Source: an uncultured Bacteroidia bacterium (GTDB lineage Bacteria; Bacteroidota; Bacteroidia; Bacteroidales; UBA932). From it: 64,000 bases of DNA. Under the pieces are notes generated by a model. The model worked only from the letters and a program-made list of their open reading frames with translations. It did not search any database and was not told where the DNA came from. The translations under genes were made by a program, and so were the position numbers. Of this stretch, positions 1-9,732 are shown in pieces; position 1 is the first letter of the stretch; the number at the start of each line of letters is the position of its first letter. Location of the stretch: positions 1 through 64,000 of the forward strand of contig CACYGI010000005.1 in the NCBI GenBank assembly GCA_902773925.1, in the 5' to 3' direction.

Positions 1-2
1 CT

Positions 3-78
3 TTTGTCATTCTGAGGTCACAGACCGAAGAATCTATCGCTTAGGGTATAGATCTTTCGCTTCGCTCAAGATGACAAA
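3..78. repeat. GTCATTCTGAG-type palindromic repeat, copy 1
   Basis: The two ends are imperfect inverted repeats: TTTGTCATTCTGAG at the left and CTCAAGATGACAAA at the right, with AGAATCTATCGC-like sequence between. Related sequences recur at 35500-35540 and 62773-62852. It is non-coding and lies downstream of ispG. This looks like a dispersed intergenic palindrome rather than a gene. Confidence 0.6.
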
Positions 79-111
79 CTTTCAGTCCCGATAGATATAC
101 CTCGAGAAAGT

Positions 112-150
112 GTAGCCGGCTGCGCGTAGCCTGGTGGAGCCGGCGGGCTG
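112..150 (-). repeat. Partial copy of the dispersed GCCGGCTGCGCGTAGCCTGG repeat
   Basis: This stretch carries the sequence AGCCGGCTGCGCGTAGCCTGG followed by TGGAGCCG, the same arm that flanks the larger repeat copies at 28536, 35602, 59611 and 62859. It abuts the ispG stop codon. Only one arm of the element is present here. Confidence 0.55.
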
Positions 151-153
151 AAG

Positions 154-1458
154 TTATGACTTTTCGATGAGTTCGAGGAGGCGGTCGATGGCTTCCTGCT
201 GGGGGACGCGGCGCGCCACGGCTTCCTTACCGCGGAAGATGGACACGTAGCCATTGCTCTCGCCGACATAGCCCCAGTCGGCATCCGCCATCTCGCCGGG
301 CCCGTTCACGATGCAGCCCATTACGGCGATGCGCATCCCGGAAAGGTGGGCCGTGCGCCGTTTGACCTCATTGAAAGTCCCTTCGAGATCGTACATCGTG
401 CGGCCGCAGCCCGGGCAGGCGATGTATTCCGGACGGGTAAAGCGGCGGCGACACGCCTGGAGCAGGATATCCTTGACACGTTCAAGATCAGCTTTCGCAA
501 CGGGCACTCCGGCGACCACAGATCCTTCAAGATCACAGTCATCCGTCTTGCAATCGAGCAGGTCCGGTCCGAACCGGACAGCCACGCGGATGATAAACTC
601 CTCCCAGTCGGCGGCATTTACCGGCCCGTCAAAATCCATTGCAGCCGCCTCGACGATCTTGAATCCTGCAGCAATCTCATTGACCGGATCCTCGGTCAGG
701 GAAACACGCACCGTATCTCCGATACCCTCGCGGAGCAATGCGCCGATACCGACGGCTGACTTGATGCGGCCTTCATCTCCATTTCCGGCCTCGGTAATGC
801 CCAGATGGAACGGAAAACGGCAGCCGAACTCCTCGTCCATAGCAGCGGCAAGCAGCCGGTAGGCATCCACCATAACGCGGGTATTGCTGGCCTTGAGAGA
901 CACCGCAACGCGGTAAAAATCCTCCTCGACACACATCCGGAGCCACTCCATCACGGCCTCCTTCATCGCGGTAGGCGTAGCGCCGTAGAGCGAAAGGATG
1001 CGCTGTCCGAGCGAACCGTGATTGAGGCCTATGCGGAGCGCCGTGCCACACTGACGGCATACCGCGATAAGCTCGCGGAAACGCGCGCAGGCCTCCTCGT
1101 GATCCTGTGCGAAATTGCCGGGATTGATCCGGACCTTGTCTGCAACGCGCGCTGCGGCCATCGCCACGTCCGAACGGAAATGCACGTCCGCCACCAGAGG
1201 GGTATAGATGCCCTCGGCGTGGAGCCGGCGACGGATCTCGGCCAGGGACTCGACCTCCTTGGGTCCCTGCGTAGTAAGCCGGATCAGCTGCGCGCCTGCA
1301 GAGGCCATCCGCCGGCACTGCTCAAGCGTGGGCTCAATATCCCGCGTATGGGTATTGGTCATTGTCTGCACCGCGACGGGCGAGTCCCCGCCGATGGTGA
1401 CGCATCCTCCACGGGAAGCCAGTGCAGGATCACCGATATCGAAAGCGATACGTTTCAT
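154..1458 (-). CDS. ispG: 4-hydroxy-3-methylbut-2-enyl diphosphate synthase (IspG/GcpE)
   Basis: IspG converts methylerythritol cyclodiphosphate to HMBPP in the MEP isoprenoid pathway in the cytoplasm, using a [4Fe-4S] cluster. The 434 aa protein begins with a TIM-barrel half (TMTNTHTRD, ADVHF, DKVRINPGNF) and ends with the cluster-binding half (ACPGCGRT, GCIVNGPGE). Between the barrel end (DTVRVSLTEDPVNEIAAGF) and CPGC lie about 75 residues. The short E. coli-type enzyme has only about 15 there, and the three-domain form known from Bacteroidota, Chlamydiae and plants has a much larger insertion. It is the last gene of the ligA-hydG-rel run, ending 2 bases after the preceding barrel gene stops. 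The assignment is firm; the size of the insert is odd. Confidence 0.95.
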   Translation of the reverse strand: MKRIAFDIGDPALASRGGCVTIGGDSPVAVQTMTNTHTRDIEPTLEQCRRMASAGAQLIRLTTQGPKEVESLAEIRRRLHAEGIYTPLVADVHFRSDVAMAAARVADKVRINPGNFAQDHEEACARFRELIAVCRQCGTALRIGLNHGSLGQRILSLYGATPTAMKEAVMEWLRMCVEEDFYRVAVSLKASNTRVMVDAYRLLAAAMDEEFGCRFPFHLGITEAGNGDEGRIKSAVGIGALLREGIGDTVRVSLTEDPVNEIAAGFKIVEAAAMDFDGPVNAADWEEFIIRVAVRFGPDLLDCKTDDCDLEGSVVAGVPVAKADLERVKDILLQACRRRFTRPEYIACPGCGRTMYDLEGTFNEVKRRTAHLSGMRIAVMGCIVNGPGEMADADWGYVGESNGYVSIFRGKEAVARRVPQQEAIDRLLELIEKS

Positions 1459-1460
1459 TT

Positions 1461-2153
1461 TTACCAGAGTTTGAAGAACAGTCCGGCTGACAGCATAATA
1501 TTGCGGGGGTAGGTCAGAAGCCAGTAGAGGTCGCTGTACTTGTTGGTATGGTACATACTGCAGAGCGAGTACTTGTAATTGGCCTCGATATGCAGCTCCA
1601 CAGGACGGAAGACCAGAGCGATGCCGCCACCTCCGATGACTCCGTAATCGTGCCGCAGGTCATACTGATCGAATCCCCCTTCGCGGTCCGTGCTCAAACG
1701 GTAGCCGTAGTACGTACCCAGATTGAACATCAGCCGGAAGCGCGACATATCGAACTTGAGCTGAGCATTGAACGGGAACTCGATCATCTGATTGCTCTCG
1801 CCCCAGTCGCTAAGCTCCGAAGTATAGCCCTGACGGCCGTACTTCACGCCCGCCTGAAGGCCGAAAACATTGTACTTGTCCCAGAGCGCGTGATAATACG
1901 TATATTGGAAAATGAAATTCAGCGGCGAGAAATAATACCCTTCCGACAGGCTCGGAGTGGACTGCACCGTGCACAGGTCGTAGCTGTACTTGAAGCCGAT
2001 CAGATGCTCGCCGTAGAAGCGCCTCGGCTGCGGCGTGGTGTCGAGCGTACTGAAAATGTCATCGCGATAGAGGTCGAAAACGCTATCGTCCTGCGCGGCG
2101 GCATTCATCGCCCCGCCCAGAAGGACCAGCAGTATGAGAAGATACTTTTTCAT
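1461..2153 (-). CDS. Small outer-membrane beta-barrel protein, function unknown
   Basis: The 230 aa product has a clear Sec signal peptide (MKKYLLILLVLLGGAMNAAAQ, cleavage after AAAQ). The rest alternates polar and aromatic residues in strand-length stretches (FNFIFQYTYYHAL, MFNLGTYYGYRLS, MLSAGLFFKLW) and ends in a C-terminal aromatic residue, as barrel proteins recognised by BamA do. No catalytic motif is visible. Its ATG overlaps the stop of the upstream Ig-like lipoprotein gene by four bases (ATGA), so the two are probably translated together and may work together in the outer membrane. It resembles the generic small OMP_b-brl class of Bacteroidota. No specific function can be given. Confidence 0.8.
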   Translation of the reverse strand: MKKYLLILLVLLGGAMNAAAQDDSVFDLYRDDIFSTLDTTPQPRRFYGEHLIGFKYSYDLCTVQSTPSLSEGYYFSPLNFIFQYTYYHALWDKYNVFGLQAGVKYGRQGYTSELSDWGESNQMIEFPFNAQLKFDMSRFRLMFNLGTYYGYRLSTDREGGFDQYDLRHDYGVIGGGGIALVFRPVELHIEANYKYSLCSMYHTNKYSDLYWLLTYPRNIMLSAGLFFKLW

Positions 2154-3934
2154 CGGACGAACAAATCTTTGATATTGATCTCCTGCTCCAGATCCGTGCG
2201 CTCAGGCAGCTCGAGCAGGTCAGTCCCCTGCGAGAAACGGTAGAAGACCACGCGCTCGGGCTGGCGGCGTTCGAGCAGGTTGCCCATATCGAATGCGCCG
2301 TTGCGGTTGGGATCCTGCGCTATGCGGATGGCGAAATTGCCGGCCTTGAGATACTTGAACTGCAGGGTACAGTCATTTTCGACGGTAAAAGTACGCTGCG
2401 CATTCTTCTTGTCGGCGCCGAGCAGCTCTACGATATAGCGCCCGTCAACGTCGCTCAGCACCAGCGTTATCGAACTCAGATCCTCGCTCTGCGGAAGCGC
2501 CAGCTTGAAGGACTCCTTCTTGCTGGGCTTGCCATACATATCGATGAAAGTCCCCTCGGGGATGGTGACTTCGTAATTGTAACCCACCTGCAGCGAATCG
2601 CGGTAACGCAGGATATAACGCGTGACGACGGTACTGTCCTGCATAAGCTCCAGCTGCAGCGTGTCCGTCTGGTTCTTGGGATTGGTGCAGGTAAAGAGTA
2701 TCGAATCGGGATTGATCTCTCTCAGCGGCCAGGGTGCGTCGAGGATGACCCCGTCGTGCTCGAAAGTCTCCGCCGACTGGCGCACCTTCATAGAGAAGAG
2801 GCTGTCCTGGTCGCGCTTCATCTCGGCTTCCAGCAGAAGCGAATCCGTCGGCATACCCATCGCTATCGTCTCGTGGAACGGCTCCAGCACGCCGGTCGAA
2901 TCAGTCTTCATATAGTCCAGGCGAAGGATCAGCGAATCGCCAACGTTGTATTTGGAAGTAATCCAGAAATCCAGCGAATCGCGCGTCGGGTTGTACTGCA
3001 GGATGACGTCGTTCGAATCGATGCCCATCCATTCCATCCCGAGGATGCTGACATTCTCTGCACTGAACTTCAGGAAACCGGCCTTGTCCGACTTGCGCCC
3101 GTAGCGCTGCAGGTACTGGATGCTCTGCGACTCCTTGAACATCCGAAGCTCCAGCATCGGCTTGCGCGCGTTGCAGGCCAGGGTATCTTTCATATCGAAC
3201 GAGCCGAGCTCGTAAATCGAATCGCGGACCACTTCGTGAGGCGTGTAGAGCGAATCTTCGAAGGCCACGTTGTCCGTGTCGGCATTGTAGAACCAGTCAT
3301 TGTCCGTATCGCTGAATGCTATGACGCGGTACGGGCCGCTGCCGATATGCCTCAGCGAAAAGAAGCCCCACTGGTCGCTTCGGGACGCCGCATCCGGATA
3401 AGTCTTGAAGCAGGCCGAATCGCTCAGGTCCGAATACACCGCCACGATCGCGCCCTTTACGGGTTCCAGCGTGCGGCAGTCCACCACCGTGCCGGTCATA
3501 TAGAGCGAATCCACCGTATCGCCCGTAGAGAATGCATAGACGTACTGCGGGGCGATGTTGCCTTCGTTATTGTCGGCAATGCCCAGGCCGAGGTTGATGG
3601 AGTAGGTGCGATCCGGCTGCAGCGTATCCTGGAACGAGATCACGATGCTCTTGCCGCGAACCTTGGTGGTCGGACGGCGCTTGGAAGGCGGGGAGACCAC
3701 GATCTCTGACGAGGTCTTGACAACGGAATACTCGTCGTACGTAAATGTGACCTTGCCGCCGGTCAGCGGGAAACCGGTCGTGCCGTTCTCGGGAACGACC
3801 TTCAGCAGGACCGGAGGGATCGTGTCCTTCGGGCCGCCGCTCGGGGGCGTGGTGGTATTGGCGCACGAATACGGGAATAGCATCGCGCAGGCCAGGCCGA
3901 GTATCAGGATGGATTTGATGCCGGTAGCTTTCAT
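2150..3934 (-). CDS. Ig-like (Big_5) domain lipoprotein
   Basis: This 594 aa protein starts at 3934, where its ATG overlaps the rel stop codon (ATGA); an open frame continues upstream but runs antiparallel inside rel and is not protein-like. It has a type II signal peptide with lipobox YSC (Cys24). After it comes PPSGGPKDTIPP, a hallmark of a Bacteroidota lipoprotein family carrying an N-terminal Ig-like Big_5 domain (about residues 35-130). The remainder looks like several beta-rich repeats (VVDCRTLEPVKGAIVAVY resembles a carboxypeptidase-regulatory-like fold). The likely location is the periplasmic face of a membrane. Function is unknown, possibly envelope assembly, as its neighbour is a barrel protein. 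Confidence 0.85.
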   Translation of the reverse strand: MKATGIKSILILGLACAMLFPYSCANTTTPPSGGPKDTIPPVLLKVVPENGTTGFPLTGGKVTFTYDEYSVVKTSSEIVVSPPSKRRPTTKVRGKSIVISFQDTLQPDRTYSINLGLGIADNNEGNIAPQYVYAFSTGDTVDSLYMTGTVVDCRTLEPVKGAIVAVYSDLSDSACFKTYPDAASRSDQWGFFSLRHIGSGPYRVIAFSDTDNDWFYNADTDNVAFEDSLYTPHEVVRDSIYELGSFDMKDTLACNARKPMLELRMFKESQSIQYLQRYGRKSDKAGFLKFSAENVSILGMEWMGIDSNDVILQYNPTRDSLDFWITSKYNVGDSLILRLDYMKTDSTGVLEPFHETIAMGMPTDSLLLEAEMKRDQDSLFSMKVRQSAETFEHDGVILDAPWPLREINPDSILFTCTNPKNQTDTLQLELMQDSTVVTRYILRYRDSLQVGYNYEVTIPEGTFIDMYGKPSKKESFKLALPQSEDLSSITLVLSDVDGRYIVELLGADKKNAQRTFTVENDCTLQFKYLKAGNFAIRIAQDPNRNGAFDMGNLLERRQPERVVFYRFSQGTDLLELPERTDLEQEINIKDLFVR

Positions 3935-6165
3935 TGTGCGTTGAATTCTGTGCGTTGGACGCGTTCGATGCCTTTGATCTGGCCCAGGCGGTGGATGATG
4001 CGCTCGAGCACCTCCTTGCCGGGAACGTATATCTCCAGCGTGCCGTTGAATACTCCGTCCACCGACTCGATGGAGAGTTTGCGGATATTGACCTTGAAAT
4101 CCACGGTCAGTATCTGTGAGACGGACTCGAGGATACCCACGCGGTCGATGCCGTCCATCGAGATGCGGACCAGGAACGACGATGCGATATCGCGGCTCCA
4201 CTTGACCGGGACGATGGCCTCGCCCTTGATCGATGCGAGGTTGGTCGCGACGGGACAACTGCGGCGGTGGATGGTGACGATGCCGTCTTCGCCCAGGAAA
4301 CCGGTGACCTTGTCGCCCGGGATCGGGGCGCAGCACTCTGCGCGGGCGAAGGAGGCGGTGCCGTTCTCTACGTTCTCTTCGAGGATATAATCCTTCTTGC
4401 GGTCCACCTGCCCTTCGGCCCGAAGCGGGCGCAGCATCATCTTGAGGCCCCAGGTAAGGGAGTCGCGGACGGGATTGCCGGCCACGGCGCGGTTGATATC
4501 ACCCAGGTCGATCAGGCCCAGTCCGATGCGGCGGTAAAGCTCGTCCTTGCTCTCCAGCTTGAAGTAGGTGAGACACTTTTTGATGGAATTGATGCGCTCG
4601 CTGATGCCCAGCTCCGTAAGATGGCGGTCGAGCAACTTCTGGCCGGTCTGTACGGCGTTCTGGCTTTCTTCGTTAAGGAAATCCAGAATGTGCCTGCGGC
4701 TGCGGCTGGAATGCACGAACTCGAGCCATTCGCGCTTGGGCTGCGCGGCGTCCGAAGTAATGATCTCCACCTGGTCGCCGTTGTGCAGCTCGGTCGAAAG
4801 GGCGACGAGCTTCTGGTTGACCTTGGCGGCTATGGCGTGCGCGCCGACCTCTGTATGGATGCTGTACGCAAAATCGAGCACGGTCGATCCTTTGGCCAGC
4901 GTGCGCGGGTCGCCGTTCGGCGTAAATACATATATGTCCGCGGTCACCAGCTCCTTGTGGAAATCATCCAGGAAGCGGATGGCGTTGGCGTCGGGATTTT
5001 CGAGAATCGTGCGCACCTTCTGCAGCCAGGTCTCGACCTCGTTGCTATAGCCGGCCTCGTATCCGCCCAGCTTCTTGTAGAGCCAGTGGGCAGCCACGCC
5101 GCGCTCGGCGATATTGTTCATTCGCTCGGTCTGGATCTGCACCTCGATCCAGAGTCCGCCCGGAGCCATCGCCGTGATATGTATGGCTTCGTAACCGTTG
5201 GACTTGGGCTGCTTGACCCAGTCGCGGTAGCGGTCCAGCTTGAATGGATAGAGGTTGGTGATGCCGTTGTAGATGGCATTGCACTGCGAGCGCTCGTCGG
5301 TCGTCGTATGCGGCTTGAACACTATGCGGATGGCGTAGATGTCGTAAATCTCCTCGAAGGGGATATGCTTGACGGTCATCTTGCGCCAGATGGAGTAGGG
5401 ACTCTTCAGACGCTTGAGAATCTTGTAGTCCGTATAGCCCAGGTCGTGCATAATGTCGTGGATCGGGACTATGAAGTCATCAACCGTCCTCTGGCGCTCG
5501 TCCGCAAACTCGTTGAGACGGTCGGTCATCTCCCTGTAGGCGGCGGGCTCCTTGTACTGGAGCCAGATGTTCTCCATCTCCGTCTTGATCTTGTGAAGAC
5601 CGAGCCGGTGCGCCAGCGGGACGAATATGTACATCGTCTCGCTGAGAATCTTCTCGCGCTTGTACTCGGGCATATACTCGATCGTACGGATATTGTGCAG
5701 GCGGTCGGCCAGCTTTATCAGGATGATGCGTACGTCGTCATTGAGCGTGAGCAGTATGCGCTTGAAATTCTCGGCCTGCAGCGTTGTCTCGTTGGCATTC
5801 TCGTCCAGTGCGGTCTTCATTTTGGTCAGGCCGTCCACCAGAGAGGCTATTTTGGCTCCGAAGAGATGCTCGATATCCTCCGTGGTAAACTCCGTATCCT
5901 CGACCACGTCGTGCAGCAGCGCCGCGCAGATGGACTTGCAGCCGAGTCCTATCTCGGAAACGACAATCTTGGCTACGGCTATCGGATGCAGGATATAAGG
6001 TTCGCCAGAACGGCGGCGCACGTTTTTGTGAGCCTCGTTGGCAAATTCAAACGCCTTCTGCACGAGTTCCATCTCGCCCGCGCCTGTGCAACGTTTGCGG
6101 GCCGCATCGCGCAGTTCCGAGTATGCTTTTTCGATAGTCCTGTGATCCTCTGCCGTAAATGTCAT
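3931..6165 (-). CDS. rel: Bifunctional (p)ppGpp synthetase/hydrolase (RelA/SpoT family)
   Basis: The 744 aa long RSH protein makes and degrades the stringent-response alarmone (p)ppGpp. The N-terminal HD hydrolase keeps its catalytic HD pair (His85-Asp86 in LLHDVVEDT), so hydrolysis should be active. The synthetase domain follows (RLKSPYSIWRKM, GYEAIHITA), then a TGS domain (DIYVFTPNGDPRTL), a zinc-finger-like CC segment (RAECCAPIPGDKV) and a C-terminal ACT domain (about 665-740). This is the full domain order of ribosome-associated Rel. It lies 6 bases after hydG on the same strand and overlaps the following lipoprotein gene by 4 bases. Bacteroidota often carry two long RSH proteins; whether a second exists cannot be seen here. 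Confidence 0.96.
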   Translation of the reverse strand: MTFTAEDHRTIEKAYSELRDAARKRCTGAGEMELVQKAFEFANEAHKNVRRRSGEPYILHPIAVAKIVVSEIGLGCKSICAALLHDVVEDTEFTTEDIEHLFGAKIASLVDGLTKMKTALDENANETTLQAENFKRILLTLNDDVRIILIKLADRLHNIRTIEYMPEYKREKILSETMYIFVPLAHRLGLHKIKTEMENIWLQYKEPAAYREMTDRLNEFADERQRTVDDFIVPIHDIMHDLGYTDYKILKRLKSPYSIWRKMTVKHIPFEEIYDIYAIRIVFKPHTTTDERSQCNAIYNGITNLYPFKLDRYRDWVKQPKSNGYEAIHITAMAPGGLWIEVQIQTERMNNIAERGVAAHWLYKKLGGYEAGYSNEVETWLQKVRTILENPDANAIRFLDDFHKELVTADIYVFTPNGDPRTLAKGSTVLDFAYSIHTEVGAHAIAAKVNQKLVALSTELHNGDQVEIITSDAAQPKREWLEFVHSSRSRRHILDFLNEESQNAVQTGQKLLDRHLTELGISERINSIKKCLTYFKLESKDELYRRIGLGLIDLGDINRAVAGNPVRDSLTWGLKMMLRPLRAEGQVDRKKDYILEENVENGTASFARAECCAPIPGDKVTGFLGEDGIVTIHRRSCPVATNLASIKGEAIVPVKWSRDIASSFLVRISMDGIDRVGILESVSQILTVDFKVNIRKLSIESVDGVFNGTLEIYVPGKEVLERIIHRLGQIKGIERVQRTEFNAQ

Positions 6166-6171
6166 TGCCTG

Positions 6172-7575
6172 CTAATAATTAAGGTCGCGTTTGCCGCTTT
6201 CGCGGATAAGTTTGAGCCGCTCGATAATGCCGTTCTTGCGTTCGCCTTCGGGAATCTTGGCCAGCTCGCGGTCGATGAGCTTGTAACCCTCTTCCTTCGT
6301 CCTGGGCGAACTGTAATCCTCAAGATATTCGGCCAGCGTGAGCAGCGCGTTGGGAGTGCAGAACTCCTTGATGAATCCGGGGATGGCGTACTCCATAAAG
6401 TGCTCGCCCGTGCGTCCGCGACGGTAGCAGGACGTGCAGAAGCTCGGAATGTAGTCACGCGAGACGAGCCAGCGGATGGTCTCGTCCAGGTCGCGGGTGT
6501 CGCCCACCTGGAACTGCTCGCGGTTGAGCTCCTGGTCGTTCTTCTCGCGCTTCTCCTGGTAGCCGCCGATCTCCAGCTTGGTGCCGGAGTCGATCTGCGA
6601 TACGCCGAACTCGATGACCTCGTTGCGGATGGTCTCGTTCTCGCGGGCGGTCATAATAAGGCCGGTATAAGGCACCGCCAGACGCAGGACTGCCACCAGC
6701 TGCTTGAACTGGTCGTCGGTCACGCGGTAAGGCAGGTCGGCTTCATTGAGGCCGTTGGCCGGCTGGATGCGCGGGAAGCTGATGGTATGCGGGCCGACTC
6801 CGAAACGCTCCTTGAGGTGGATGGCGTGGGATACCAGGCCGAGCACCTCGAAACGCCAGTCGTAGAGTCCGAACAACGCTCCGATGCCCATATCGTCGAT
6901 GCCGCCCTCGAAAGCGCGGTCCATCGCGGTCAGACGCCACATATAGTCGCTCTTCTGAGTACCGGCGGGATGATACTTGGCGTAGGTCTCCTGGTGATAG
7001 GTCTCCTGGAATACCTGGAAGGTACCGATGCCGGCAGCCTTGACGATGCGGTAGCCCTCGACCGTGAGCGGGGCTGCGTTGATGTTGACGCGGCGGATCT
7101 CGCCGTTGCCCTTCTTGGTCGAGTATGCGATGCGGACCGTGTGGGCGATGAACTCGGGGCTGTACTGCGGATGCTCGCCATAGACGAGGATGAGGCGCTT
7201 GTGGCCCAGGTCCTCGAGGTTGAGCAGCTCGGCGCGCAGCTCGTCATCCGTAAGAGTCTTGCGGACCGTGGTGCGCAGGGAACGGCGGAAACCGCAGTAT
7301 TTGCAGTCGTTGATGCAGTAATTACCGATATAGAGGGGCGCGAAGAGCACGATGCGGTTGCCGTAAACCGACTCTTTGAGGTCGCGCGCGGTCTGATACA
7401 GCTCTTCGAGCAGTTTGGGTGAACGGATGGCCAGCAGCTGTGCGGTCTCCTCAAGAGTCAGAGGCTCCTTTTTCTTGCTTTTGGCGAAGATCTCGCGAAC
7501 TTTCGACTCATCCTCTTTCGTATTGGCGATCAGGGATTGAATAAGGTCTTCGTTGATAAAGTTTTCCTGATTCAT
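6172..7575 (-). CDS. hydG: [FeFe]-hydrogenase maturase HydG (radical SAM tyrosine lyase)
   Basis: HydG cleaves tyrosine to p-cresol and a glycine-derived fragment, giving the CO and CN ligands of the [FeFe]-hydrogenase H-cluster. The 467 aa sequence has the radical-SAM CX3CX2C motif (Cys87, Cys91, Cys94 in CINDCKYC) and the second-cluster signature CX2CX22C near the C terminus (CTSCYRRGRTGEHFM, then Cys after 22 residues), which distinguishes HydG from the thiazole synthase ThiH. It is placed between ligA and rel, not beside hydrogenase genes. Its partner hydE lies about 50 kb away at 58118-59164. hydF and the hydrogenase itself are not in the window. Confidence 0.95.
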   Translation of the reverse strand: MNQENFINEDLIQSLIANTKEDESKVREIFAKSKKKEPLTLEETAQLLAIRSPKLLEELYQTARDLKESVYGNRIVLFAPLYIGNYCINDCKYCGFRRSLRTTVRKTLTDDELRAELLNLEDLGHKRLILVYGEHPQYSPEFIAHTVRIAYSTKKGNGEIRRVNINAAPLTVEGYRIVKAAGIGTFQVFQETYHQETYAKYHPAGTQKSDYMWRLTAMDRAFEGGIDDMGIGALFGLYDWRFEVLGLVSHAIHLKERFGVGPHTISFPRIQPANGLNEADLPYRVTDDQFKQLVAVLRLAVPYTGLIMTARENETIRNEVIEFGVSQIDSGTKLEIGGYQEKREKNDQELNREQFQVGDTRDLDETIRWLVSRDYIPSFCTSCYRRGRTGEHFMEYAIPGFIKEFCTPNALLTLAEYLEDYSSPRTKEEGYKLIDRELAKIPEGERKNGIIERLKLIRESGKRDLNY

Positions 7576-7576
7576 A

Positions 7577-9646
<2,070 letters not shown>

Positions 9647-9649
9647 CTA

Positions 9650-9657
9650 CAAATATA
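9650..9657 (-). promoter_or_regulatory. Putative Bacteroidota -7 element for ligA
   Basis: Read on the minus strand the site is TATATTTG, matching the Bacteroidota sigma-70 -7 consensus TAnnTTTG, 21 bases upstream of the ligA ATG. No good TTTG -33 element is present at the usual 19-21 base spacing, so this is only moderately supported. Confidence 0.5.
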
Positions 9658-9732
9658 AGCATTTTATTACATAAAATGAATAAAGCGACCCGGTAAAAAG
9701 TCGCTTTATTCGATATTGCGCAAAGTAGGTCT

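Noticed and set aside
3935-4336. N-terminal extension of the Ig-like lipoprotein upstream of its signal peptide
   Set aside because: It overlaps rel, is Arg/Pro-rich with no signal, and would hide a clear lipobox; ATG at 3934 has the 4-base overlap typical here.
4267-7422. A 1051-codon open frame on the plus strand across rel and hydG
   Set aside because: It is antisense to two well-supported genes and its translation is low in recognisable motifs; long antisense frames are expected in GC-rich genes with strong third-position bias.
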